A stretch of 64,000 nucleotides of DNA. Source: Chrysaora quinquecirrha. Its lineage: Eukaryota; Cnidaria; Scyphozoa; Semaeostomeae; Pelagiidae. The notes below the pieces were generated by a model that was not told the origin of the DNA, did not search any database, and saw nothing but the letters and a program-made list of their open reading frames with translations. The translations under genes were made by a program, and so were the position numbers. The DNA is taken from NCBI GenBank assembly GCA_014526335.1, contig JACTAT010000060.1, forward strand, positions 7,543,686 to 7,607,685. Direction: 5' to 3'. Numbering within the stretch: position 1 is the first letter of the stretch; the number at the start of each line of letters is the position of its first letter. Positions 46,855 through 59,212 of this stretch are shown here, in pieces.

Positions 46855-47321
46855 CTAGAGGACACTAGGTTCTGGGTGGAGGCATCTTGTCCAGACCACT
46901 GGGTCATGATGCCACACTATGTGCCACACTCACTTTTAACTTCCTATTTTGATAATGAGGTGACTAATTATCTTTTGTCTAGACTCAAGAGGCTACTGAA
47001 TTACATGTCAATTGCATTTGTGTCATCACTTCATACCAGTGCAGAATATAATTTATTTATAAGCTTTCCATATTATTGTACAGCATTTTGCCATTTCGAA
47101 AAATTAACATAAAGATCCACCGCTCTCAGTGAACCAGTACAGTACTTTAATACGCAAAGATGGCGGATATTCATTCAAAATAGATGATATGATCTTTGCT
47201 TTGGCACATTTTAAAGCAATCTAAATGGTTTCAATCGACCACCTGCCATTCAAATAATCGACATCAGCACAATCTTTTATAACGATCAAACAAATCAATT
47301 ATTTAAATCTTATCTACTTAC
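46855..47321. other. Rest of RasGAP intron 1
   Basis: Unique sequence between the fold-back element and RasGAP exon 1. A 104-codon plus-strand frame partly overlapping the element has no recognised motif. Confidence 0.5.
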
Positions 47322-47402
47322 AAGAACTTTAAGTTCAGCTTCACCAGAAGAGCCAGACACATCTGAAAATTTCCTCACTGAAAATTCTTTCTCCAGCACC
47401 AT
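47322..47402 (-). CDS. Probable first coding exon of the RasGAP gene
   Basis: Minus strand: ATGGTGCTGGAG starts MVLEKEFSVRKFSDVS and runs 27 codons to a strong donor CTT|GTAAGT, ending in phase 0. The next same-strand exon with a phase-0 start is a RasGAP PH exon. Exon 1 plus the copy B exons totals 3309 bases, exactly 1103 codons, so phase supports the link. The assignment rests on position and phase, because this short N-terminus has no domain of its own. It exists only once, although the body exists three times. Confidence 0.6.
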
Positions 47403-48150
47403 TTTTTTGACAACAAACAAACGCAACAGAACAGACCACAATCAATAAACGTAAAACTATCCAGAGAGAAGATAACCTGTTGATCAAATGAAATCCTGGT
47501 TTCTTTAAATCTCTTAAGATCTGATGTTTTGAATTACTAAGTGCTAATAATAAAAAACAACTTGCTATTCATCAAGATCTTTTTCTTCTTAATCTCAGGC
47601 CACTTTCTCATCTCTTTCCTTCGGGTCGGCTTGACTCGGCCTAGGCCAAATGAAATGAAATGCACACGCATGGACGGGGGTAATGTTAGAGACGCGAAAT
47701 ATTCGTCCATTGGGGGTTCATTCATTCACTGAAACACGATTCTTAATTCTTACAAATGAAGGAACTGTTGAACCAAGAAACCTTTTAAACTAAATCAAAA
47801 AATAATTGCAAAAGATATCCAATGTCAGGGAAGTAAAGTGTGGTGTGCTGCTACCAACAATATCCATTTTTACTACTAGTGTCCCTGTCATCGTCATCCT
47901 TAACCAACGTAGCTATGTAGAAAGAAATAAAATGTTTGGTTCTATACAACTTAAGTATATTAACACTGTTAAAAACTATACAAGAGCGCTGTTTAGTCAT
48001 TTCCTAAATGAAAGGTTGTCACAGTATAAGAAGTCTTTGTGTCTTTGTAGCTATGTTTGCTGTCAAACAGATTTCAACGTAACATTTTGCTATATTTCCA
48101 AGGTGCTTGCTAAGCAAGCTGTTAATGAATAGACAGAAAGATCAATGGTG
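47403..48150. other. Intergenic between RasGAP exon 1 and WDR47
   Basis: Should contain the RasGAP promoter and 5' leader and the WDR47 3' region. The segment near 47620-47700 is somewhat richer in GC. No gene or repeat recognised. Confidence 0.5.
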
Positions 48151-51100
48151 TTATAAAAAATACTGATTCCTGTCAATATTGGAGCTCCATAAGAGAACAG
48201 TCCTATCTGCACTTGAACTTAAAAATGCATATTTTGTAGGATGCCATCGACATTGTATTACTTTATCTTTATGACTTGCAACTTTGTAATGCCTTGGAAC
48301 TGTCAATTCTAAGTTGCCAACTGTATGTAGTAGTGATATATCTGTGTCATATGAACCGGTTAGCAAAAATCGAGAGTCTGGTGAAAATCTGACACTTCTA
48401 CAATCTTCTTGATGTAGTCTAAATGACTGCAACGTTCGTCCTGCCGATATGTCATACAATAATATACAACCGTCTTCTTGTCCTGGAAAAATAAAGAAAT
48501 CTCAGATTATACCAACTGTGACAAAATCGAAAGTAACAGAGAGTTATTAAGATTAATAATTAATAAGTGAGAAAATAACACACGTACCAGAAGCAAGATA
48601 TGACCCATCTTTATTCAATGTAACAGATGCTGGACTACTATCACCAACTAAAATCACATCAATGCACCGATATGAACGAAGATCCCATAAACGTAGTGTG
48701 TTATCTGTGGATCCTGAAGCTATAATGTCACCATCACCAGCATAAACAGACATGACATTCCCAGAATGACCACGAAGTGTTCCTAATGTCTGGCATGTTG
48801 AGCAATCCGTGATCTGTATTGCACCATCTCCTATAAAAAACATTAGTCAATGTTATGATGAAAAATCAAAATTATCATACAAGTCACATAAATGAATAGT
48901 AAAAAAAATTATCAATAGAATGAATAGACGAACCTGCACCCCCGGATACAAGAACTGATGGTTTATCAGGCATGAATGCAAGTTCTCTGATTGTGCCATT
49001 ATGAATAGCCAAATCACTTTCAACGCCATCTTGAACATAATGATCTGGATCAAATCGCATAAGTTTTATACTTTTATCATTGGATCCTGTTGCAATCACG
49101 TCTCCAAGTGGATTCCATGCCATGCAATAAATCGATCCTTTGTGATATCTGTTTCGTTTAAAAACTACAGAAGGTTCAGGAATCGCTTCACTAAAAAAAT
49201 AATAGAGACCATTAGTTGCTTGTTGCAGTTAGCTTTCGAAGGAAGGGATGTCATGTTCCGGACCAATTCATTCTTTTTGATAAGAAACACATAAGGACTA
49301 GAAAGAGGGTCGAGGTTCTTTAATTGCGGCCAATCTTGCCCAAATTTTCTAGTTCTTTTTATTTGCAGAAGATGTTTTCAGACTGGCAAGAACTGAAAAG
49401 ACCCTTACTCAGCACTGAAAATTGAAGACTTGATACGTTACGATACACTTGCCATATTGTTAAGATATTATCGTGTGATATTATAGTAGTTATTTTTGTA
49501 GTTTGTATAGAAATATTAACTCACGTATTATGACTAGAATCGAAACTATCCACTTTACAGATGCGAAGTAACTTTGAATTTGAGCCAACAGCAAATAATC
49601 TTCCATCTGGATGAAAGCTAACGGCTCGTATTGCTTGTGAATCCTCCAGCATACAAACAGGGGAAAATGACAAATGTGTTTCATCATCATTTAATTCTCT
49701 TTCGCATGAGTTTTTCACTATCTCAGCCTTTTCTTCCTTCTCGTTTATTTCTTGATTCTGACTGCAAGCATTTGCGTTTTTTATTTCTTTAAAAATGAAC
49801 AAAATTATTTACTGTAAGTTTTCATTCTTTTTAACAGTGCATAGTAAATAACAAAATAGCTTAACGAGCAAATAATTTGCAGCGCAATATTCGCACAGTA
49901 GATACCAAGTATAACAGACCCAATCCCTACACGAGGAACTAAATGTCTGGCCCCTAGAATTAAACAAATTCCATATTATTCTCCCCTTTTAACAAACTCC
50001 CGAAAAAGGAACACTATTTTTGTTCCATCCAGGATCTGTTTTCCAGAGATTCAACGATAACTATAAAAAGTACTATAAGTACGATAACTATAAAAACAAA
50101 CCTTCTCGACTCTTCAATAATTCTGTTACATAAACTTTATTTCCATCACGTGTCTTGATTTTAGGCCCAGGTCCTTTAATCACAGGCACATTTTCATCAT
50201 GTTTTATTTTCGTCTTTTCGACTCCTTGACTTGTTAATGCATTATGACTATCTGGCTCATCTGAAAAATATCAACCATATATTCATTCACCTGATTAGGT
50301 ATAAGTTATATTGATAATCAATGAATGTATTGAGGGGCTAAGTGATTACCTTCGAATTGCAATCTTTTCTTGTTTATTTGGGTAACTTGCGTCTGTTGAC
50401 TTGTTTTTGAGTTAGATTCTTCTGAAGATTGGCTAAGCAACGGTGGAGATGCAAGTGCTCGCCTCACTCCATTTATCATTGGACCTTTTCTGGTATTTTC
50501 AACATCTTTCGGCTCATTTTCTTTGCCCTTTTAAATAAAGTTAAAATTACTGACAATCGAATAGAAAACAAAATTAGAAAGTGAATATCTACAAAAGAGT
50601 TGCGACATAGTTGCAAGCAACACAAAACGCCAGTAGCTACAACATCCATGAAAGACCGCAGCATATAAGCAAAACTGTCGGAATTGTCGAGCAATGTTGA
50701 TCAAAGTTATAAACAAGGACATCTGTGTCAAATAAGAACCTTTTGTTTTGTTGCTTTGCGAAGCATATGGATTTTCAGATGAGGAGCCTTTTATCCTGTT
50801 GTCATACAAAGCATCCAAGATACTTCACAGCAGTACCCATTAAAATTAGCAGGAAACCATGATGATAAGCCAAAACACAGTAAATAAAAGGTTTTTAAAA
50901 GAAGATTTGTTAGCTGCGCAGATTTAGGTTGAGCAAGGTGCATGAGGTAATGTTTACACTTAGCAAGCAGTACCGTGAAGACAAATTCAATGCGCGTTTA
51001 TTCATATACAGGCCATGCATACATGTTGGTCTATTCAAAATCATCACGCAACACTAATTTTCAATCGAAAATATTTAAAACAAGTGGCCATATCACTGAA

Positions 51101-53734
51101 TGCTCGCTACGTATTCATTACCCATCAACTGAAAATATGCAGTCGTTACAAACTTAATGCAACAATCGTAAATCAGTCGTGCTTTTTGTCGTTTTTTTCG
51201 TCTGGAAATATTCAACGGGCTGCATGCATTTCATGTAAACTTTATTTCTTTTTTCCACAATCTATCAAATGCATAGACGTTGATTAGATGTTGTAGGTTG
51301 GTATTCGTTAGCTGTATCATGTAATATGCAAAACTATTGCAAAACCAAAACGAAATAAAGAATGGAAAAACAAACAAGAAAGAGCGCGAGAGTTTCTACA
51401 TACGAAATAACAGGAGAATACGGGAGAATATTCGTTAGAATCATTTTCTTGTTTTCATCTCGTTTATTTCATAAAGAACATTTATGGAAAACACAAGAAC
51501 GCGTTTCGTAAGAGAGAACGGATAAAATAAAGAATTTTGCTATATTTTGAATGTGTTTATAACTATTAACATAAATGAAAATAAGTGAACAAATAAGCAT
51601 TTATAATAATACCTTTTCTCTGCTAACGTCTTCTTTTTCTACATTATTCTTGGAGACGGTATTTTCTTAGTTGTTTTGTTTGCAGCAAATCTTCGAAGAT
51701 CATTTGTAATACTCATATGACTCACAGGTGATGCTTCAGGAGGGGGTGTTTCTATTTCATTCTTCCTGGCTGGTTTAGGAGTACTTGAAACGAAGAAACC
51801 AAAGTCATGTGTATTAATCACTGAATAGTTAAAGATATTCCCTCTATTTATTATTACATGTCTTTTAATTTCAAAGGTGCTGTGAAGGCGAAATGGTGTA
51901 TTGAGTGCCAGCCACTAGGGTTGCAAAGGTCTCCGAAGTAAATTCGTTAATGAGGTCCCAATTCCCTCCCAATTCTGGTTGTGACGCTACTGTAGCTGGG
52001 ACTGGAAATCCAACCCCAGTGAGCTCCAGATACCACAATCTAGCTGCTATAGACCATGAGCCCACAGCACCTTCAAAAATTAAAAACATCAATTAATTTG
52101 CATTCTGCATAAATTATCTTTCTACCTTGTCTGAATTTTTGCTGCTCCTTGTGGGAAATTAACAACATGAGCACTTCCCTTTGGGGTAACATTGTTTGAT
52201 TTAGACATCTCAGAATGTGTTGAAGTTTTTTCCGGCTCTTTATTTGCAGATTCATCTAAAGAAAAAAAACATGAAGAAGTAAAATGAAACTTGTAAAACT
52301 TTTTATCAAAGGAAGAATTTTTCGCAATTTTTACAAACCATTTTGATGCTTTAAAATGTCACTTTCAATTCTCTGATGCTTTGTAATAATTTCATGCATC
52401 TGCTTTTTTCGATTTTCATACTCTTTCAGTTTTTGAAGGACAGATGCTCGTTGTTTTTCCTTTTCAAAGTGAACATCATTTTCAGAAGAAACACCTTCAG
52501 ACTGTTGATTGACTGTAGTTTTTGGCATTTCACTGTCATTATTTATTAGACTGGATGCTTTATCGAGGGGAGTTTTGTGAAGTTTCTTGTTATTACTCTC
52601 AATTGGTGTTATTTTCATAATTGGAGTTTCTGCTATGATATCTGACTTGGAACTGACTTTATTTGACAACTGCATACTTTTTGAATCTGATACAGAAATG
52701 TCCTTTTCTAATTTAGTTTCTTTTGCTGTATTAACTTTATCATTTGTCACATGTTTATTTGTATGTGTCAATGTTGCTAAAGCATGACTAACATCTTGAT
52801 AATTCTTACTTTTGCTTTTGTTGGATGAAGGTTTCTTGTCAAAATTGTCCAGACTTCTAGCAACTGGACTCTCAAACATCTGTTGTTTTCCTTCTTTAGT
52901 GAAGTCAAGGCTGTGTCTTGGGTGGTTTACATATTTGACAACTTTTTCAAGGATAACTTCTAATGATAATTGTTCAAATGGTTGATTAAATACATCACTA
53001 CTTAAGCTTCGAAGCCATGACAGCAAATTGGCAGAATAATCATCTCCTGAACTTTGCAATACGTTCACTCTTATATCTCCAAATATTTCATTATCATTAC
53101 CAGTTGCTTTTATCTGGCAAAGATCAATACAAGTTTCATATAAAAGACCTTTGACCATAAGTTGCAAAAGTCTTCCTTTGCTTGCACAGACAGTATTCTT
53201 TTTAGGTTTCTTTTCAAATGGAATTACATTTCTTATTATTTCAAGTGCTGATGTAAAACAATTCAAACGAGAATTATCAAGTGTCCATTCTTTAAATTCA
53301 TTTCGCTCAATTAAATTTGGAACTGTTAGCAACCAGCATAAATTACTATATTCTTCTTTTGAAGGACAAGTTTCTTCGAGTTGGTTCAACGTTTGCATAA
53401 CCTCTTCTATTGTGTTTGTTGACTTTTTGCCTACTATATGGGATTTCATTGATAACAACTCAATGAATTTTTGCTTCAATATGACATATTTAAATTGTTT
53501 TGAATTAAAACCGTCTAAATTCTCAAATGGCTGGGCAAATAACAGAACTTCATCCCAATCACCATCAAGAATCAGTTCTCGTAGAAATAAAACATCATCT
53601 GGATAGCAATTATTAACGATTCCTGATTCTTTTTCCAAAGTGCGCATTGAAACATGTAGATTTCTTGAATTTAGAAACTCCAAAACAAGTTTCAACATGT
53701 CCTCCTCTTTTATCTTTATTTTTCCGTGATTCAT
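48151..53734 (-). CDS. WDR47: WDR47 (nemitin), LisH-CTLH-WD40 protein
   Basis: Exons: 52339-53734, 52126-52255, 51613-51783, 50350-50527, 50102-50260, 49525-49786, 48934-49190, 48588-48830, 48151-48482. The start is the ATG of MNHGKIKIKEED. Residues about 10-40 form a LisH motif (LVLEFLNSRNLHVSMRTLEK), followed by CTLH (FLRELILDGDWDEVLLFAQP) and the conserved helical region (SLCWLLTVPNL-like, LMVKGLLYETCIDLCQ). A disordered middle leads to WD40 repeats (AVSFHPDGRLFAVGSNSK, YCMAWNPLGDVIATGSND, ASGSTDNTLRLWDLR, SVRFSPDSRFLLTGSYD, IQCRWHPTKYAFLSSSADRT). WDR47 acts with microtubules and axonal/ciliary transport in animals. The product is about 1042 residues (vertebrate about 920). Exon 51613-51783 needs a one-base frameshift near 51660 to keep phase. 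Confidence 0.93.
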
Positions 53735-54188
53735 CTTTTCCAAAATCAGTCAGTCATCAAAAGACATTATTTCATAAGCATGAAAGGAAAATATGAGATT
53801 TACTTCAGCGACACTGACAGATTGTAAGATCTTTTTTGCCTTGCAATTTCTCTTGTCAAATTCATTGTCTGCGACTTCTCCGCCATTTACACAACAACAA
53901 CACAGTAGGCCTGTTGTAAGGGTTGGGAGCTAGTACTTCGTGTAAATCAGAACTGAAGCGGCTTTACCTCTTGCCTGCCAGCCTGTGGCCCCAGCCCGTG
54001 ACCCTGACATGGATGCTGCGCGTGAATACGAGGTTTGTGGAACAGAAGGGACAGTTTGTTTGTGGCACAGGCACACGCACATTTCGTGAGCCCCACCCAG
54101 CAAAGGGACCATGAAATAGCCACAAAGACAAAAGAGGAGAGCAAAGATCACGTTTTGCAAAAATAACCTTTGGATCTTATTCACTTTG
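53735..54188. promoter_or_regulatory. Head-to-head promoter region of WDR47 and SLC27A
   Basis: The two start codons point away from each other 454 bases apart, so the segment must hold both 5' leaders and probably a shared bidirectional promoter. Near 53881 the minus strand reads AAATGGCGGAGAAG, similar to the ATGGCGG contexts found at other start sites here (26117). No TATA box is clear. Confidence 0.6.
53800..53886 (-). CDS. Possible upstream ORF in the WDR47 leader (28 codons)
   Basis: An ATG in good context (AAATGG) opens MAEKSQTMNLTREIARQKRS and closes with TAA 66 bases before the WDR47 start. If the WDR47 transcript begins upstream of 53886, this uORF would be translated first and could lower main-frame translation. 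No intron was found that would join it in frame to WDR47. Confidence 0.35.
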   Translation of the reverse strand: MAEKSQTMNLTREIARQKRSYNLSVSLK

Positions 54189-57100
54189 ATGTTTCACATT
54201 CTCCTTTCCAAGTTGAGAAGACACATCCGCAGAAACAGGATGATTTATAGAATATTTGGCTTTCTTGGCTTCACTTCATTCCTCACAGGATGGCTTCAAC
54301 TCCCTTGGTACAGTTTTCCTTTTACAGCATCATTATTTGCATTGTTCTACTACATTTCAAGTGGAGGATGGAGATATCTTCGTAATGTCTATCTCACCAT
54401 TGGAAGGGATTTTAGGTAATTCAATCCTTTAATAAAATTAAAGAATTTCTATTTTCTTTTTAATAGCCTATTATGGTCATTCATCTTTGATGTAATCTTC
54501 TTCTTGGTATTTTGAATCTTATCTTTTTTTCAGGATATTTAAAGTTCTACTCAAGTTTGCTAAAGGTGCAAAACAAGTGCAGAACAACAATGAAACAATA
54601 CCAATGTTATTTTCAAAAATTGTTCAGCAGACTCCCAATAAACTTGCTATGATCCATGTTGACACAGAGGAGTCAATGACATTTTCTCAGGCAGAGGCTT
54701 TTGCAAACCAGATTGGGAACTATTTTTCTGATTCTGGCTGCCAGTCAGATGACGTAGTTGCACTTTTTATGGAATCATCACCAACATTCGTTTGTTCCTG
54801 GCTTGGCTTAGCAAAAATAGGTGTTGTTTCTGCCTTGATAAATTTCAATCTCAGGGCTGAATCACTCCTACATTGCATCAAAGTATCAAAAGCAAAAACT
54901 GTGGTTTATAGCAAAACCCTAGCAGGTTCAAATCATTTATTGTTTTATCCTCTTTATATATATATATTTTTTTAAATAGACATTTGCTAGAAATAGATCT
55001 GCCCATCTTTTTGTTAAACTGAACCACTGGCCACAACAGAACAGAGTTGGCCCACCTGCCATTCAAAATTAATGTGGTATTGCCTATTTGTAGTTAAAAT
55101 TTACCAAAAACAAATTTGGGGCAAGTCAAATCACAAAGGTGGGCTAATTTGGCCAAACTGAAATTTTTGCACATAGTACATTGAAGGTTAATTGCACATC
55201 ACCGAAATTGCATGCCAGCATTCTTCTGTATGCTCAACAAAGTTTCCAGCAGACATCCAGCAGAAATGTCTTAAAACAGTATAAAATTTCCAAATTTCAA
55301 GAAGCAGGGGAAATACTTTTGAGCATACTTAAAAGCTTTTTTTTGTCTGACACTCCATATAGTACAGTGAGAAACAAACAAAAAAATGCGCACCAAGTGT
55401 TTTGGTCTGTTTCAGATGTTTATAAAAGGAGTGTCTGATGAAAAAAGCTTTTAAACCCAGTGCACATGTACAAGATTCAGAAATCCTTGCTGTTTTATGC
55501 AGTCACATTTCTTGTCTTCCTTGCAGATGTACTTTCTGAAATTAAAGATTCCCTTGATGAAGACACTAAGTTCTATTGTTTTGGTGATGACAGCAAAATA
55601 AAAGATTCAGTTAACCTCCAAACGCATTTACAGTCAGCTAGCACTTCGACCCCAATCCCAAAGAAGACAATCAATCATTCTGGTTTGTGAATAGCTTTTG
55701 AGTTTTACAAAGCTTCAGAATTGCAATAAACAGCAGAAACATTTCCGGGCATACTTGAAAGCTTCTTGGTGCATATGGAGCCGTATCTTGGTACAAATTC
55801 TACCTAATATTGTTTCAGTCTGTTTCTAACAGTCATGCTTTGAGCAGTGTTAGACAAAAAAGCTTTTAAGTATGCCCGGAAATGTTTCTGCTGTTTATCC
55901 CAATTCTGGTATGTGTAAAGTAGTTTAATAACAAGAATTGTTTAATGTGCATGAAAAACATTTTACTACCGTTAATAGTCAGAGAAGCAAATGAGCTGAG
56001 CAAAAACTAAATGTTCAAATAAACAAGGCTGAATTTTTCAAATTTTCTTATCTGTCTTTGTTGCAGATAAGCTGTTTTATATATACACCTCTGGAACAAC
56101 TGGTCTTCCAAAGGCTGCAGTTATAAGACATATAAGGTTAGCCTTTATTATTTTTCATCACTTCGTTGTTTCCTATGTTTTCTAATTGATAATTAATTAT
56201 GACTTAGTAGATTGACTCAGCCAAGGCAATAGAAAAAATATGATGCCAAATCGCATTACATGGACTTTTCCTAATTGCTTATCCCACCCTTTTGTTATTT
56301 TCCGGTTTTAACCGACATGCGTGCACAATATTGACATAGCGGACAACAGTATTCTCCAAAACTGCCGATTAGTGTCTGCAGCATCTGTGTGCTGTTCAAC
56401 TTTACTTTCAATGCCCATGAGGCACCCATGTATTGCTTTATTTTCAAGTTTAACTTAAATTGGAAATGCTAAAAAGCCCCAAAAATCCCAGGAAATTTCT
56501 GGAAAAATCCAAGAATCAGGCCTGATTTATAGGGATTTTAAAAAATCGCAGACATCTCATACGCAACTTTAACATCTGAAACACCACTTGCTTTTTTAGA
56601 TTTCTCAGGGGCAGTCAATCACTAAGTCTTTGCCCTTTAACTTTTTAATGTTCATCTCAAAAATGTTTGCACCATTGTAAGTTTTAGAATTCCCAAATTC
56701 AATTTGACTATTTTTCTTTGTAAGATTCTTTATGATGGCTAAAGGCATTGCTACATTTTTAAAAATAAACGATTCAGATGTCAATTACAACCCATTGCCA
56801 TTGTATCATTCTAATGGTGGAATTCTTGGAATTGGACATACAATACTAACTGGTGCAACTTCTGTTATCAGAACAAAATTCTCAGCCAGCAAATTTTTGA
56901 TGATTGCAGAAAGTATGGTGCAACGGTAAGTAATCTATATTGAAGAGCATTTTTTATCTTTGCCTTCCAACATGATACCAAAAATGTTCACACTCATGCT
57001 TAAGCATTTGGATCTCTCTGATCTTGAATCTCGATTCTTCACAACTATCATCTTGACCTTAGCTGGGGACTATGTATATTAGCTTTCTTCCTTTCCTTTT

Positions 57101-58856
57101 AAGTGTCCAAATTATAAAATATTTGTTTCACGGGGTATTCCCTAATAAAGAATGGCAGGTATGTGGCCCTCATATGGGTGGGTTTCTCTTAAAGAATTCA
57201 CTACAACTAAGTCAAATTTACATTTGGCACAAACATGCATAATCAAATCATAAAACAGGGTGGCTTACTATGTAAAACAAGGTGGGTTGGGTAAACACTA
57301 CACTTTAGTCTCAAGTAACCCCACTGGGATTTGAAAGGCATAGCTGATTATTAAAGCTTCTCCTTACTCAACATATCACTTAACATTTCAAATTTCAGAC
57401 CACCCTGTATATTGGTGAAACGTGCAGATACTTGCTAGCCCAGCCTGAAAAAGAAAACGATAAGAATCACAAATTAAGACTGGCCTTAGGAAATGGTTTA
57501 AGGCCTCAGATATGGGAAGAGTTTCAAACTCGTTTTAATATAAAACAAATTGGAGAGTTTTACGGATCAACAGAAGGAAATTCAAATGTGATAAACTTTG
57601 ATAACAAGAAGGGAGCCGTTGGATTCAATTCAATCATCATACCATGGTTCTTTCCATTGAAACTTGTGAAATGTGATGAAGTAACAGGGGAGATATTACG
57701 TGATTCAAATGGATTGGCAATTGAATGTGGGTACAATGAGCCGGGACAAGTGGTTGGCAAAATCATCGAGGGTAAGACATCTAACCAATTAATTCTATGT
57801 CGTAATACTTCTCTATTCTTAATTAGCTTCGTCTTAAAATGCAGTGAATTTAAACTTTCTTCATTGCAGGTGATGCAATAAGAAAATTTGATGGATATCT
57901 GAATGCTGGAGAAACGTCAAAGAAGATTGTTTCCAATATATTTCACCTTGGTGACACAGCATTCCTTTCAGGAGACATGCTTGTTCAAGATGAACTTGGA
58001 TACTTTTACTTTCATGATCGAACTGGTTAGTAATGCTTCTCATCATATATTTTCGTGGTTTATTCCTTGGTTGACATGGCATACGCTTTCAATTGCTAAA
58101 AACTTTGCAACACACATTGTGCTAATCTAGTGTAACAACTGGCATAGCACGTATAGTCAACAAGCAAGGAAAGTATATTAGCGACATTTAAAGATGAAGA
58201 TGAAAAATGCAATGTGTTTATCGCCACATAAATATACCCTACTAATAATTCCTTTCCAGCGAATTTATCAACAATAGTTCTTGCATTAAAACAATTAAAT
58301 TCATTTTCAAGCTGTTATTTTAGCTTTAGACAAGCTTTCGCCGTCTTCTTTCACATCGAGATTGAGCTTGCTTTGCGGAGCTGAGCAGGTACTATAGTGG
58401 CCAGGGTTTACTAACTAACAACGAATTTTTATTTTAGGGGACACGTTTCGTTGGAAAGGTGAAAATGTGTCAACTGCTGAAGTTGAATCTATTATAAGCA
58501 AGTTGTTAAATCTTTCTGATGCAGTAGTATATGGAGTTGCAGTCCCAGGAACAGAAGGGAAAGCAGGAATGGTAGCCGTAGTCGATCCAAATGATGAAGT
58601 TAATCTCAAAGATTTGGCAATAAAGATTCAACATGCCCTTCCTTCTTATGCTCGACCTGTGTTTGTCCGTAAAATGAATAGTGTTGCAAAAACAAGTACA
58701 TTCAAGTTCCAGAAAAATCAGTTGCAGAAGCAAGGTTTCAAACCAGAAAACATGCAAGAAGATTCTGTTTATTATTTTGATGCTAAGCTGGCTGAATATA
58801 AGTTGATGAATGAAACTTTGTACCAGCAAATAATTAACGGGGATATTCGACTTTAA
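54189..58856 (+). CDS. SLC27A-family fatty acid transport protein / acyl-CoA synthetase
   Basis: Exons: 54189-54415, 54534-54925, 55527-55682, 56067-56136, 56725-56925, 57399-57771, 57870-58025, 58438-58856; about 664 codons, the usual length. An N-terminal membrane segment ([15 protein letters not shown] region) is followed by [11 protein letters not shown]. Motifs include the AMP-binding loop [46 protein letters not shown], the family signature [27 protein letters not shown] and [16 protein letters not shown]. It should import long-chain fatty acids by trapping them as CoA esters at the plasma membrane or ER, and is closest to the SLC27A1/A4 clade. Exon 56725-56925 has a one-base loss in a T run near 56897. 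DDCRKYGAT resumes in the next frame and exits in phase with the following exon. Confidence 0.93.
55328..55455. repeat. Short palindromic element in SLC27A intron 2
   Basis: Left arm CTTAAAAGCTTTTTTTTGTC-TGACACTCC (55328-55356) is matched in reverse complement at 55426-55453. The spacer is about 70 bases. Related in its AAAAGCTTTT core to the next element, and the two flank exon 3. Confidence 0.7.
55727..55897. mobile_element. 171-bp MITE with 38-bp terminal inverted repeats
   Basis: TAAACAGCAGAAACATTTCC ... AAAGCTT on the left is repeated inverted on the right with a single mismatch over 38 bases. TA is present at both ends, suggesting Tc1/mariner-type insertion. It lies in the intron after SLC27A exon 3. 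Confidence 0.8.
56137..56724 (+). other. SLC27A intron 4
   Basis: No repeat or gene recognised; AT-rich. Confidence 0.5.
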
Positions 58857-59212
58857 TTCTTAACCTTGTTTTACAGTGGTCTTTTTTTATACAAGTATGA
58901 ACTTCTAATTTTAACTTCTAACTATTGTTTAGCCTATGATATTCTAATGGTTTTTTATATCTCATAATATGATTGAATGTACTTCATTTGTTTTACACAT
59001 ACAGCATACTTTATTCAAATTTGTGGATAAATGAGGATTGTCTTTTCTGGTGCATTGCCAATCCAAGGCATTTTATAGGCTGAAAAACTTATAAAATGAC
59101 GATTTTCTTTCAAATGCAATGTCCTTCCTCGGGAAATAGTGAGGTGAACGTAACTATATACAGGCTTTTTCAGTCAAAATAGGATTAGATTCAATAAGTT
59201 AGAATTTATTGA
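58857..59212. other. SLC27A 3' flank
   Basis: AT-rich sequence after the stop. It should contain the 3' untranslated region. No canonical AATAAA in the first 200 bases. Nothing else seen. Confidence 0.5.

Noticed and set aside
46798..47112. 104-codon plus-strand frame next to the fold-back element
   Set aside because: Starts inside the transposon arm, has no recognisable motif and lies in the RasGAP first intron.
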